Below are positions 35,820-46,986 of a stretch of DNA of 64,000 bases, in pieces (positions within the stretch are counted from its first letter, which is position 1; every line of letters starts with the position of its first letter). Location of the stretch: the NCBI GenBank assembly GCA_000934385.1, contig KN880443.1:125365-189364 (forward strand), written 5' to 3'. A model generated the notes under the pieces. The model saw nothing but the letters and a program-made list of their open reading frames with translations, had not been told where the DNA came from and searched no databases. Position numbers and translations under genes: made by a program. This DNA comes from Cylindrobasidium torrendii FP15055 ss-10 (taxonomy: Eukaryota > Basidiomycota > Agaricomycetes > Agaricales > Physalacriaceae).

Positions 35820-38511
35820 TCAGTAATCGTTCTCCACTTTGATGAAATCCCTCAAGCCATCAAAGACTGTGACAGAACCGTCTGAACCGCCTCTGCAAAA
35901 AGAAATCAGCAACGCAAGAATATGCGCTAGCGACCACATACACGACTAGATCCCTCTCCCCTACGTTTCTGTCCCCCACAGAGAACGCACCCACATCCGT
36001 ATCGATCTTTGCAATCGCCCTCCCATTCCCACTATCTGTCCACCCGGGAGTCCACATCCTCACGCATCCGTCCTCCCCACCGGAGAGAAGATTATACGCT
36101 GACCGGGTCGTCGAATGCACCCACTCCAGCTGAACAACGCCAAAGTGGTTTTGCTCCTCGAACGCGGGCGGGCGTGCGTGCCTATACCTATGAACGACGT
36201 TGCGGCCCATGTAGCGTGCGTCGTATACATGGACACTGTTGTCCGACCGCGCTATGGCAAGGTACACGCCATCCGGGCTGAAGGATGCTCGATTCACTTC
36301 GACGCGGGCCCCCTCCTTGCTGCGCTCGAGCGTGCAGATGGACTGAGATTGACGAAGCTCCCGTGCGACATCGAATAGATGGACATACGAGTCTCCCCGT
36401 CCTGTCGTCTCTGCGGCCTTGGTCTTATTCCTAACACGCTTTCCCGTACACAAAGCAAGGGTAGCACCTATCTAGGGTAAGCACAGACCAAGAGAGGAAG
36501 AGGCACAAGCCTACCGTCACTCGTCAGCGCTGCATCCTCCCCACTCTCATCTAGGTCAAGGTTGACCATCGTCTTGCCCGTTTCTATCTCAAACACCTTG
36601 TGCGCGCCGTGGTACGAATCAAGGTGCTCCGCAGACGCAAAAAGCCGGTCTGCGGTCGCGTTGCGCCCCCACAATAGCGCTCCTGCTCGCAAGTCCAGAT
36701 TCGAAGACAGTTTCAAAGTTGTTGAAGTGCGGTCAGCACTAAATGGGTGTCGAAAAAGGACTACATGACTAGAATGCCCGTCAGCCAGATTGACCGTACT
36801 TTGAGAACTAAGGCATACTGTGCACCGACGGCCAGAATATTATCATATCTTCCTGGTCCAAAAGCAAGTTCGTGGGGTGCATAGCGTCCGAGGTCGTCTG
36901 GTTCAATGGGTCGGATGTCTTTTGCTTCATCTCCAAAGGAATGGAAGCGCACGTGATGGTCCATAGCCGACGTAGCGATTATCTTCCTGGGTGAGGTTAC
37001 GAGCTGAGAAAACTACCATGACACTTGACGAACCTATGGTGGTGGAAGGCCATGCTATTCACTGTGTATAGTTTCTGGAACTCATACAACTGCCACTGGC
37101 CCCGGAATACGTCGCACGAATCACAATCACATCTATAAGCCCTGTCTTCGCGATTCACACAGCTCCTTTCCATTTCCCACATACCCAGCGCCTCGTTCGC
37201 TTCATTTTCGGTATCTGCGAAAGTGTCGTCGGAGCGGTAGCAGTATTCATAGGTATGATCTAGAAAGCCGCATGAGCATCATCAACCAAGAAGCTAGAAG
37301 TCATAACATACCGTCTTTGACGCGCCTGTAGGCGGTCTGAGTCGACATATGTTCTTCAATGCTATCAGCAAACCAAGGAGTGCCATTGTCCCGCGTCTCG
37401 TACGCTCGCAGTGGTGGGAAATCAGGATCAGAATCCACTCGTCCAATATCTGGACGCCATATTCGAAATGAACCTGCTTTGTTGTACGGATTTTCGCGTT
37501 CGTCATTTTCGCCACCGTCAAGAACAGACATGACCGCTACTATATGGCCCCGATGCTGGAATACGCGGTTTACACCTGGATCAAAGTCAGTGGAGGGCAT
37601 TAGACGAGACTGGGACAGAAATACCGCCTGCACCACCGTCCAACCTATGCGTACGCGGATATGTTGGCTGAGGAGGAGGGGATGGCGTTCTACCATCGCC
37701 AAACCATTCTAGATGTTTCCGAGTGCGAAATGTGGGGAGTACTGGTTCGGGGGGCCGCGGTGGTGTCGGAGGCGGAGTCGCTTCAGGGTGAAGTTTAATT
37801 GGCTCCCACTGCATAACAATGAGTGTTCAACGTTCATAGTTGATGTAGACTCCAGAGGCAAAACTCACCAATGAGGGTGGCACAGAGTTCTCGAAGAAGT
37901 CATTTTCTTCCTCTTCTTCCTCCCGCCTCGCATTCTCGGCCAGTCTCTTCTTCCTCTTTCTTTCCTCTGCCTCTGCCTTCTTCGCATTGATCCATTTCAT
38001 CTCTTTGACCTCCGCAGGGCTCATTATGCGGATTTCAAAGTCGTCATCCTCGGTCTTCGCCAACCCCTTGCCCTTTACACTTGACTGGAGATTCAGTCTT
38101 GGAATAGGAGTAAATTCGTCGTGGTCTGAAGTGAGATCCAAGTAGTCTGGTGATTGGGTGCGTCGCTGCAGTTTTGATGACATAGGAATAGGCGTAGAGG
38201 TAGTGTGGGTGTGTCGCTTGCTCGAAGATGCCACAGGCATAGACGACTTGTACTCGTCTCGAGATTTCTTTGTAGGTGGTCCGGGCTGAACGGATTCGGA
38301 CTGTTATCCCAGTGTTATCAGTTGATAACGCGTGCAATATTCACAAACGCACTTTCCTCCGCTTCACTGATACAACAGAGGCAGTAGACGCGCCTGTCTT
38401 GGCTCCCTGCCTAACTATCCGTGACTTGGTTGGGTGACTGTTGTTGGCATGTTTGATATGGGTTGGCTGCATAACTTGTACTTCTCCATCAAAGAACGAA
38501 TTTTTCTCCAT
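35820..38511 (-). CDS. WD40-repeat protein with basic N-terminal region
   Basis: Not assigned to a named family. Nine exons: 38353-38511, 37869-38300, 37625-37808, 37312-37575, 37025-37259, 36819-36986, 36515-36738, 35942-36467, 35820-35892; 1491 nt, 496 aa. Residues 1-200 are polar and likely disordered, with SKRHTHTTSTPIP and a basic/acidic helix (KKAEAEERKRKKRLAENARR then EEEEEE). The rest is a propeller with recognisable blades: GSFRIWRPDIG, TSAMDHHVRFHSFGDEA, VNRASFSPDGVYLAIARSD followed by NSVHVYDARY, LLSGGEDGCVRMWTPG and GGSDGSVTVFDGL. An unusual cluster, YRCDCDSCDVFRGQWQLYEF, lies between two blades and could bind metal. Nuclear action is suggested only by the basic region. The start at 38511 is the first ATG in frame; an upstream exon cannot be excluded. 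Confidence 0.83.
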
Positions 38512-39019
38512 AAATATGGCCTGTGTCGAACGCGACGCCCTTGGGGGCAAAGCGCGTGAATCCGTGCGGGGTCTGTGGGAGCTTGAGGCAAGTATCGGAG
38601 ACCGGCCCGACCATTCACGGTCACTCGATTAGGATGTCAACACGGCTGCATATGGAGTCGAGCCATGGTCACGCCAACTAGCAACTCAAATTGCGACCAT
38701 GACATACTTGGCCAGCATGAAGTGACAAGCATCATCTGCTGAGTAACGAGCCTCAAGACGATGGAAGCACTTTCCGTCTGCCATCGGCTAATCGGCCTCT
38801 TCACTGTGCTATGGTATGGAAATTTACGCTTCTCCTCGCCAAAAGCTTCGTAACTACACTTTGTGACTTGCGCGCGTCACACTGCGGCCGGGTCGTTTTT
38901 CCACGGATTAACGGAGTGGCTTGAGAGCTGGTCTGTTAGTGTCGAGCCTTGGAATAGGCTTCATTTATATACCTACGAGGCTGCATCCAAACTGCACAAC
39001 ACGTCTCGTCTCCTTCCTC
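38512..39019. promoter_or_regulatory. Divergent promoter region of the WD40 and MDR copy 2 genes
   Basis: 508 bp. TATATA at 38966-38971 lies 49 bp upstream of the MDR start at 39020. No other motif stood out. Confidence 0.5.
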
Positions 39020-40273
39020 ATGTCTAACCAACTTGCTCTCATTCTCCCCGCGCTCCAAGCCGAGCTTGAGCTCGTAAAGCGTCCCATTCCCAAACCAGGC
39101 CCGGGCCAATTACTCGTCAAGATCCATTCTGCTGGCTTGAACCCTCTAGACTGGACGATGGCGGGCTTTGGGATCTTTATTAAAAAGTTCCCTCAAGTGC
39201 TTGGCTCTGATTACGCCGGCGAAGTCATTGAAGTCGGCGAAGGCGTCTCAGGTTGGGCCAAGGGCGACAGACTGTAGGTTCGGATATGCCGCAATATTGC
39301 AAAAGATATACTAAATGCAGTATTCTGTCAGTATGCACCAGTACATCAGTGGTAGTTTCCAACAATACGCCGCACTTCCTGCCGAATTTTCATTCAAGGT
39401 ATGTCCAATCACCCTTGGGTGGTAGCCGTGTCCTCATCACATATCACATGCAGATTCCCGCCACTCTCAGCTACGATGTCGCTGGAACCATGCCTACTGT
39501 GCTGTCTACCGGATTTGTTGGCCTTTTTGCGAATAGTCCTATCGGCTTGGGCCTCAACCCGACGTTCGCTCGTAACCAGCCACACGAAGGCAAGTCCGCC
39601 CTCGTCCTCGGTGGGGGATCATCTGTCGGCCGATTCGGTAAGTCTTCGCCCCCCCCCCTTCCGTAGGGCTGTAATATCGATTAACACTCGCCCATAGTTA
39701 TCCAACAACTCAAATTCCTGGGCTTTTCCACCATTGTTGCATACGCCTCTGGGCGGCACACAGACTACCTCAAATCTCTCGGGGCTACGGATATCATTGA
39801 CAGGACTCAAAGCACCTTCGAACAAGTCTCTTCTCGATTCGCCGGCCAGTTCGGTGTAATCTTCGACGCCGTGAGCAGAGACGGCTCGCTGGACGCATCT
39901 GCTGCCTGTCTCCGCTCAGGAGGTGTGGGCATTGTTTTCGTCCTTCCTATCCCAGCGGAATTCCAGGAAAGGCTGAAGCAGGAGGGAAAGAACTTTGTGT
40001 TGGTGTCTGGTCATATATATGACTTGACGCCGGAGCACGAAGCCTTTGGGCGCTTGCAAGTCGAGCATGTGCCGAAACTGCTTGAAGAAGGCCTCATTAA
40101 GGTATGTCGAGTGGCACTATAACAGGCATACGGCTAACGTCAAGTAGGGTCTTAGTGTCGAAGTTCTTCCTGGAGGCTTGCGCGGTGTCGCAGGTGGTCT
40201 TGAGAGGCTCCGGAAGGGTGAAGTCAGTGGCATCAAGTTGGTCGCCCACCCTCAAGAGACAACCGAAGCTTGA
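39020..40273 (+). CDS. MDR-superfamily NAD(P)H-dependent reductase, copy 2
   Basis: Paralogue of the gene at 10430-11676. Five exons: 39020-39273, 39332-39398, 39454-39637, 39698-40101, 40148-40273; 344 aa. The N-terminal domain shows PGPGQLLVKIHSAGLNPLDW and VLGSDYAGEVIEVGEGVSGW. The nucleotide motif is GGGSSVGRFVIQQLKFLGF, then VAYASGRHTDYLKSLGAT. The end, LPGGLRGVAGGLERLRKGEV then SGIKLVAHPQETTEA, matches copy 1. All four introns sit at equivalent codons and in the same phases (2, 0, 1, 0), so the two genes arose by DNA duplication and later separated. No zinc ligands were seen. A C8-9 run in the third intron is a likely slippage site. Substrate unknown. Confidence 0.88.
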
Positions 40274-40480
40274 TAGACCCAGCCATCCCAGCCAAAGCAC
40301 TGTATATGTCCAGAAATTCAAATGTATGAGCGTGCCTCCTTCAGTTTCTCGTGCCTCGACAGTTCATGGGAGCACTTGGGAGCTTCGTTGGGTGCACAGA
40401 ATAAGTATCATGATAAAGGGTAAATGCAAGTATAAATAAGTAAATAAATGTGGAATCGTAAAATGCGGGAAACACCCCGC

Positions 40481-41438
40481 TCACCGGGCAGCAAAAGTAA
40501 GGAACGAGCCGTCCTCTTCTGAGTCTTTTGCGAGAACGCCTGACCAGCCCCAGTTGATGTAACCTCCGTCTCCGTTGCGCTTGAATGTGCCAGCGCCTCC
40601 GACATACACCTCGTAGCCAATTGTGCCGCCAATTTGGATGTCAACCTCAAAGTGCTCGTGGTACCAGTCGGTTCCCTGAACACCGTCGAATTTCGCCTCG
40701 TGGTCGGTATGGCACACGACAACGTTCTTCTTGTATTCGTCGGCAAGACCGGTGTATACGTTCTTGACAGTGTTCTCGCGCGCGGTGTCGTCTGCGCTGT
40801 GTCCACCGAGGATGGCGTTGACGAGCTCAGCGATGCTGCCAGCGATGTCGGCCTTCTGACGCTTCTCGACAGTCTCGAGTTCGCGCTTGTCAGATGGAGG
40901 GTTGAAGTCGCCGTCATCGAAGCAGCTGGAGAGTTGTTAGGTGGGAAGTCAAAATGAATCTGGACAGGGTGCTCACTCTCCGCAGCCGTCGTTTCCACCA
41001 ATGCAGACACCAGATCCGTCGCTCAAAGTTGTGAGGCCGTTGACCTTGCCCTTGTCGACAGCAGCACAACCCATGAGCGCTTGAACGGCCTCCTTGACGG
41101 CGCTCGACTCTGCGTTGGTGTTTGTGATATACACGGAGCCTAGAGAGGGAGATGAGCATGTATTTACGACAAGAAACTGGAGACCTACAGCCTTCAACAG
41201 AAGCGACGTTCCATGCATCACCCACGGCGTGGTAAGTGCAGTGGTTGTCGGTCACAAGGTTTTGCTGCCAGTTGTCGAGCAGGGACTGGCAGGCTGAAAT
41301 TGTCGCGTCCTGGGTAGTGCCACAAGAAATAGGTTCGGACCAGTCACGCATGGCGAGAAGGCCGGGAAGCGAGGCGGCGGGAGACGCGGCTTGGACAGCG
41401 AGCGTAGCCGCAGAAAGCAAAAGAGAAGTAGCGAACAT
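40481..41438 (-). CDS. Secreted two-module protein: cysteine-rich domain plus C-terminal module behind KR sites
   Basis: Family not recognised. Exons 41189-41438, 40977-41139 and 40481-40925 give 285 aa. A signal peptide is clear (MFATSLLLSAATLAVQAAS). Residues about 36-140 form a cysteine-rich module with CGTTQDATISACQSLLDNW, MGC, NGLTTLSDGSGVC and GCGDCF. The protein at 42396 has the same module. After it comes a linker with dibasic KR at residues 151-152 and 159-160 (SDKRELETVEKRQKAD), typical Kex2 sites. The remaining 125 residues form a second module rich in Gly, Asp and aromatic residues (FEVDIQIGGTIGYEVYVGG, GGYINWGWSGVL) with a single Cys. Processing would release this module. A killer-toxin-like or effector role is speculation. 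Confidence 0.8.
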
Positions 41439-41541
41439 TGTGCTGGAAAGTGGTGATGAAGAAGTGAAATATAAGTGTGGCAGCGGCGAAGAGAAGTAAA
41501 AAGGCTGAGTGCTGAGGGATAATGGAGCGAAACAGGTTGGG

Positions 41542-41548
41542 TTTTATA
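41542..41548 (-). promoter_or_regulatory. TATA box of the long secreted protein gene
   Basis: TATAAAA on the minus strand, 104 bp upstream of the ATG at 41438. Confidence 0.55.
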
Positions 41549-42292
41549 CCATTCTGTCTGTGCTCAGGATGTCATTGACATTCTTCTGACTTCAGGGAAA
41601 AAGGCAGAGCAATCTGACGACGAGCCCCGTTTCAGAGCCGGTTGATCATGGCGTCCGACTATTGTTGTGGAGCGTTAGGATAGTCGTTCCAACTTGGCAC
41701 GCCGCCACAACCCATGAAGTGTTTCGAGTGGCATGCTTTCGAAAAGAGAGTGGGCGGATCAAATTTCGCACTGGCAGTCCATTCCATTGCTTGCCGAATG
41801 CTAGTATCACATACATGCGGGCCATGCAAGGGCTGTTCAAGTTTGTTCATGAGAGATACTGGCAGAGTTACTCACAATTTTGACGCAGGTCGTGGGGGCT
41901 TCTGCCGGGACTTGGCCGACGATGTTAGGTTGTTGGTTCGACTCAGAGCCAGTGACTTTGCACAGCCGCCTCGTCATCCATCAATTCGCATGTTTCGCAT
42001 GATATCCTCAAACGACAAAGCAAACAAGCGCACGTCAAGCCACTGATGGGCCCTTGGGGCCGCCGAAACCCCCGAAGCAACTTTGAAAGAGGTCGTGCGC
42101 AAATCTCGCGCAAATTCTAGCATCAACAGGCCAAATCCAGGGTGGTTCCCGTGACTGTCCATGCATTTCGAGCTCCATCGAGTGGAGCCTCTCTAACTCG
42201 TGTGTCGCAGACTTAGCGTTTAGCCAAGCGAGTGTTCCCAGAATGACATCAAACTCTTGAGCCCTAGCACGTTGGCAGAGCTATAAAACCTG
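41549..42292. promoter_or_regulatory. Shared upstream region of the divergent secreted gene pair
   Basis: The two related secreted genes start 957 bp apart and read away from each other. This middle part lies between their TATA boxes and has no supported ORF. It may hold shared regulatory sites; none was identified by eye. Confidence 0.5.
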
Positions 42293-42299
42293 TCCAAAA
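42293..42299 (+). promoter_or_regulatory. TATA box of the short secreted protein gene
   Basis: TATAAAA 97 bp upstream of the ATG at 42396, mirroring the spacing of the divergent partner. Confidence 0.6.
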
Positions 42300-42395
42300 A
42301 AATTCTCTGTCCTCAGCAATTTTCTCCTTCATCTTCTGCAGCCACCCTTTTACATCTTCACCTTCAAAGCTTCTCCTTTTTCCACCTTCACAACC

Positions 42396-42908
42396 ATGAA
42401 GTCTTTCGCCGCCTTTGCCCTCTTTGCATCGCTTGCCCTCGCTGCGCCCAGCGTCGAAGTGCGCCAGACCAACAACGCCAACAAGCCTGAGTGTGGTGTC
42501 GCCGGTGATGCGACCCTCTCCGATTGCCAACACCTCTTCGACAACTGGCCGTTCTACCAAGATGCGACTTGGGATGCGACCTGCCACTCCGGAGTCACGC
42601 TCGAGTACAACCCAACGTGCTACGGCAACTGCTGCATTTACTCTTCCTCCCGGACCCCCTTGTGTACGTCGGATCGCGATTATGGTCTTGTTTTGTACTA
42701 ACATATTGTTCAGGGGAGGATGTGCATACTGCTGTTGGCCAACTTCTTGGCTGTAGGTCCGATGAGAAGGGCACAGTCAACGGTCGCGTCCAAATAACAG
42801 ACTCTGGCACGATCTGTATGGCTGACCGCGATGCATGCGGCGATTGCGTACGTGCAGTTTCGACTGCTTCATCGGATGGGTACTGATCTATTGTCTTAGT
42901 TCAACTGA
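42396..42908 (+). CDS. Secreted cysteine-rich protein (single-module relative of the 40481-41438 protein)
   Basis: Exons 42396-42663, 42714-42847 and 42900-42908 give 136 aa. The signal peptide is MKSFAAFALFASLALAAPS. The mature part has CGVAGDATLSDCQHLFDNW, CYGNCCIYSSS, LLGCRSDEKGTVNG and ITDSGTICMADRDACGDCFN. Aligned with the long protein, the patterns CG..(Q/G)DAT(I/L)S.CQ.L.DNW, GC....KG.VNG, (S/D)SG..C and ACGDCF-like ends coincide, so the two share one fold. Ten cysteines in a small chain suggest disulfides. The last exon encodes only Phe-Asn-stop after CGDC, at nearly the same point where the long protein continues into its linker. This suggests truncation of one or fusion in the other. 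Family name unknown. Confidence 0.82.
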
Positions 42909-43307
42909 AGCAGTGCAAAGCGATTTTATCTTTTTAAAGTTTAATTATTATAAAAATGTCATTTTTGTGATCACATACCGGTATCTTGCCACAGCGAGCT
43001 TTACGAACTCGCTGCAGATTCCGTTGCATCGAGGTCCAGGGACACACAAATCGGGGCCCAGTCTGAGATATTGGTGACTGCCACTGAGTCAGTTATGTTT
43101 GGTTGTCTTCGAGCAATAAGTCGTTCGCTCTAAGGAGTAGGTGGTAAGCCGAAACGAAAGCCCGTAAAGCACTGCAGTTCGAACTTGACAACGTCAAGTG
43201 GAAATTGTTGACTATTTAGTTTTTGGCGAGCTTTGAGTTCGCCTACACACTTGTACCACGACTTCGTCCCGTAATGCCCTGTAAATTTGACACTGAATCT
43301 TTGTGCT
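42909..43307. other. Intergenic region, convergent gene ends
   Basis: 399 bp between the short secreted gene and the GST stop. Begins with an A/T-rich stretch (42930-42965) that could carry the polyadenylation signal of the secreted gene. Confidence 0.45.
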
Positions 43308-44137
43308 TCAGTATTTCTCAACGGTCTTAACGCCGTCTTGCACTGCGATCCACGACGGTCGTGCAGTCAGGCGTTGCCACCATCTGTTTGCTCAATCAAC
43401 AGGCGATAACATGCTGTCAACAAATAACGCACTTCGTGACGGATGGTCTGTGCGAGTTCTCAAGGATGTCCACGCCAAGGGCTTCCTGCAATTTGACACC
43501 CAAAGGAATGATGTTCAGGTCAGGTAAGGTGATTTCCTGCGCAAGTAGTCATAAATACACACGGGAAACGCAGTCAAGAATGTAGAGCACGCACATCACC
43601 TGCAAGATATGCCTGTTCCGACAAAAGCTTCTCAAAGACGTCGAGTTTGGCATTGAGAGTGGTTATTGCCTCGTCAACGAGTGCGGTGTTTTGCTCGTAG
43701 TCTGGATTGAATAACCTTGTCATATCGCATGAGGCATTGTACAAAGGACAACAAAACTGAACGCACCGCTTGATGAGCTTTTCCACCACAATTCTCGCCG
43801 CCCACACATCAAACTGTTGGTTCTCGACCTGCATCGCCGTTTCGAACGCAGCTGTCTTTGCAAGGTCGCTGATTGGGGGAATCAAGGGCAGTCCTTGGTC
43901 GGAGTATTTAAGCGCAATGAAGCGGGCGATGGCACGAGACTCGTAAACGGTAATGCCATCGTCCTCAAGGACTGGGACTTGTCCAAACGGGTGTTTCGCG
44001 GTGTGTTCGGGTAGTTTGTGCTCTTTCTTTGTATAGTCGATTGGATGAAATATGAATGGGACTTGCTTCTCGTGAAGAGTAATGGCAGCGCGTTTGGTGT
44101 ATGTCGAGCCGACGAAGCCGTAGAGATTGACAACCAT
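43308..44137 (-). CDS. Glutathione S-transferase (phi/EF1B-gamma-like fungal class)
   Basis: Cytosolic GST conjugating glutathione to electrophiles. Four exons: 43767-44137, 43595-43715, 43433-43536, 43308-43383; 672 nt, 223 aa. The thioredoxin-fold domain starts MVVNLYGFVGSTYTKRAAIT, with GQVPVLEDDGITVYESRAIA carrying the cis-Pro and the glutathione-binding ESRAI. The helical domain has AYLAGDEITLPDLNIIPLGV and ends TKWWQRLTARPSWIAVQDG, a standard GST tail. The second intron follows GGTGAT (codon AGD), and the last splice joins T-K to WW. The start is the ATG at 44137 right before the first beta strand. Confidence 0.92.
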
Positions 44138-44761
44138 GGCAAAAGGGAAGGGACGAAGTGCGCTGAGGAGACCCAGATACAGATGTTCGCCTTTTATTAC
44201 AAGGTTCCTGTAAAAAGGACAAGGGGATTGGTGGCCAGGATTGTTGTGCTTAGGCATCCATTCTCGATGGGCTCTTGATAAGCGTCGCATAGGCTATATT
44301 GTAGGTGTATATTGCCGACACAAACATTTTTGAAGCACATTCACTCGGCAAGGCGGGTCAGGTGTTAAAACAGTTCTTGGAGTCGGATTTGTGAGTCAGT
44401 ACGCTGTACAGAATCACGGTGATGGTGGTCGTATTCCGAAAAGCATCCGTCACGCGTGACCGTGAACGATCGCTGATCCGCAACTTCAACTGCCTCCACC
44501 ATTGCCGACTTGGTAATTTGGCCTCAGCCACCATCATGCACAGCTTCAACCCAGCTTTGACTTTCCACGGGAGTGAACACAACGCCGCTGTCTTCACGCG
44601 AGCACGAGGTGGCCGAGCCAATTGGGGATATCGAAAGCTCGGATCATAGAAGCGCGGTACATCCAGGCGTCTATGCAGTTTTGGATTTCTCTGCACAAAC
44701 CACCGCAAGCTGTCCTGGGCTGAATACACCTTGATCTTTGACCACCATCGTATCCGACCAG
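44138..44761. promoter_or_regulatory. Divergent promoter region, GST and membrane protein
   Basis: 624 bp between two divergent starts. No TATA box or repeat recognised. Confidence 0.45.
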
Positions 44762-46986
44762 ATGTCTAATCCCAACATAGACCCAGCAGTTGCGTCAGCG
44801 CGGCCCATTCCATTTCCATTGGCGGACGGTATGTCGCTGTAGTGTTTGTTTGAGCATCTATATACCAATTCTACTTGGTCTCCTGCAGAAACGGAATCAT
44901 CCTCAGGTGGATATCTCAACTTAGATGCGAACGCAGTTATTCATGACCTGCAGAGCCAATTGTTTCCCAGACTGTGTCCGAACCAGGTGCGTCACAACTC
45001 AAGCTTTCGCGTTGCGTCCTCATCTCCCCACCCAAAGGAACCTCGAGCTCTGTATATACTGCGTCTGACAAGGTTACCGAGCTCCCGCCATCGGTGAGCG
45101 CTGGCAGGTCACATCGTGCGAGTGGGAGCAGGACATTTCACCGTAGTTTTGACAACTCCCATGGTTTGTTGCCTTCAATGCGGCCAGCCCTTGACCGGGA
45201 TGCCTTGTCCTCAACCAATGCCCTTGGTCTTAGCTTCACGCCGTCACATAGTCTTTCCAATACACCGAGATATGCGCCTCAGATGGCGCTCAGCACGTCC
45301 GAAGGCTCGACACCCGCCAAAGTCTCCCTCGAACGCCAAGGTGCGCACGATGACCACATAGCCTAATACCAGCTAAATTTTTGTTTACACAGCACATCTC
45401 AATTCGCACCATCCGCTGTCCACGTCCAACTCATCGCCTTTGCATAAAGCAGCTGATGACTCGCGGGGGTCACCACGGTCCCGTGCTACATCGCCTCTAC
45501 GCATTATTGAGCGCTGGTCACAGTCACGTCGGCAACATCACCATCGCGAGGAGGACCCCTTCGTGCCCATCAATCCTTTCAAGTTGAACTGGCATCTACA
45601 TTGGCCGCGACTGTCCTGCTCTCCATGTCCTTGCTGTCTCCCCATTTCCGAAACTTCAGCGTCCTCGGTACACGACGAAACCTGCTTTGATTGCAGTCAG
45701 CTGGGACGCCAGACCCGAGGCCTCACCGAGTTCTTACGGGATACTCTCCCGCGGTTCGTCTACCTGTACATGTTGCTCTGTCTACCAGCCATGTACTTCA
45801 CCAGAGTGTCACGTATATTCCAGGAAGCGGATGTGAGCAGGCCGGATATACAAAGGATGATAGACGCATGTTCGCGGCCAGGGTACAATATTCCTATGTC
45901 GGCGGATATCAACCGAGAGGGCACGAGAAGAGCAGCTGCACCCCCGGGCTTGAGCACCGGGATTGGAATCATGGGTCATGTTGGCTCGGCGGCGTTGTTG
46001 TCGGACGATACCCCGCTGACGGTCGCGGAGGATTGGACGGCGCCGTATGTCTCGCCAGCACTGGTGCGATTCAAGCATTCGTGGGAGGCCTTTATCGACT
46101 CATTGCTACGCGAGTGGAAGACACTGAATGTAGTGTCGGCTCTGCTTCTATCGTAAGTGTGTTATCGAACATGGCTGAGAGGGTGAACTGAGTGCTTTGC
46201 AGAGCCATCATGACCATGTTCCAGGTCGAGGATGCGGTGAACGACCCGTTGACACGGACGGCGGCGCTTTTATCGTTGATATGTGCGCTGATGAGCTTAT
46301 CCTATGGGTGTATGTACATTGTCCGTTTTGGGACGATGCGTTCGATGTACCGTGCCTCAAGATGGGCAGAGGTCAGTTACCTGCATTCGGTGCATTCCTA
46401 TTCTCACGCACTTATAGGAAGCACGCAAGACGGATACCCTCATATGGTGGAACGTTTGGGTGATGCTGGCTATGCCTGTAGTGTGGCTCTCCTGGTACGC
46501 CGACTACTCCGAGCCGGTCAATATTGACTGACGTCTTTGTCCAGGGCAATGATTGGATTTCTTGTGTCCATTTTGTCATTTGTTTGGCAAACAGGCTCGA
46601 CGTCAGATCCTGAGCAACGTCCAGCGCTCAGCCCCACTGCAGTGCTTGGGCCGCGTATAGCGGTGACTGGCGTCTTCGCGATTGGGATGATGTACTTCGT
46701 TTTGATTGTGCATACATTGTCAAGCTATGGGTCGCACGGAGAGTTGTATGAGAGTATGCTACATCCTGGCTCTCCGGATATCAGACGGGGGCGGGAGATG
46801 AGGAGGGGAAGGGGTAGAGTGGAGTCTGACGTTGCTGAGCCTGCGTCGTCGAACTATGAGAAAGGACAGGGAACGGAGGCATTGGAGCTGGAGGTGAGGG
46901 ATGATAGGGATGATAGGCGCAAGGGCATTTTTGGTAGCACTAGGGAGGTGGATTTGGAGAGGGGAAAAGCTTCGTCTCTGGAATAG
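44762..46986 (+). CDS. Membrane protein with long disordered N-terminus and C-terminal multispan region
   Basis: Not assigned to a named family. Seven exons: 44762-44828, 44889-44906, 44954-45340, 45393-46152, 46203-46371, 46418-46494, 46545-46986; 1920 nt, 639 aa. Exon 2 has only 18 nt. Residues 1-190 are Ser/Pro/His-rich and probably disordered. Then come DPFVPINPFKLNWHLHW and the first hydrophobic segment (FVYLYMLLCLPAMYF). A lumenal or extracellular-type loop follows, then membrane segments TLNVVSALLLSAIMTMF, TAALLSLICALMSLSYGCMY, LIWWNVWVMLAMPVVWLSW continuing into AMIGFLVSILSFVWQ, and VTGVFAIGMMYFVLIVHTL. The C-tail is charged (REMRRGRGRVESD, then DDRDDRRK). Basidiomycete-type conserved hypothetical is the likeliest label. 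A receptor or vesicle-membrane role would be guesswork. Confidence 0.8.

Noticed and set aside
40408..41010. Minus-strand frame of 200 codons rich in Ser/Thr
   Set aside because: Other-frame shadow of the third exon of the long secreted protein, whose frame is supported by the signal peptide, shared module and splices.
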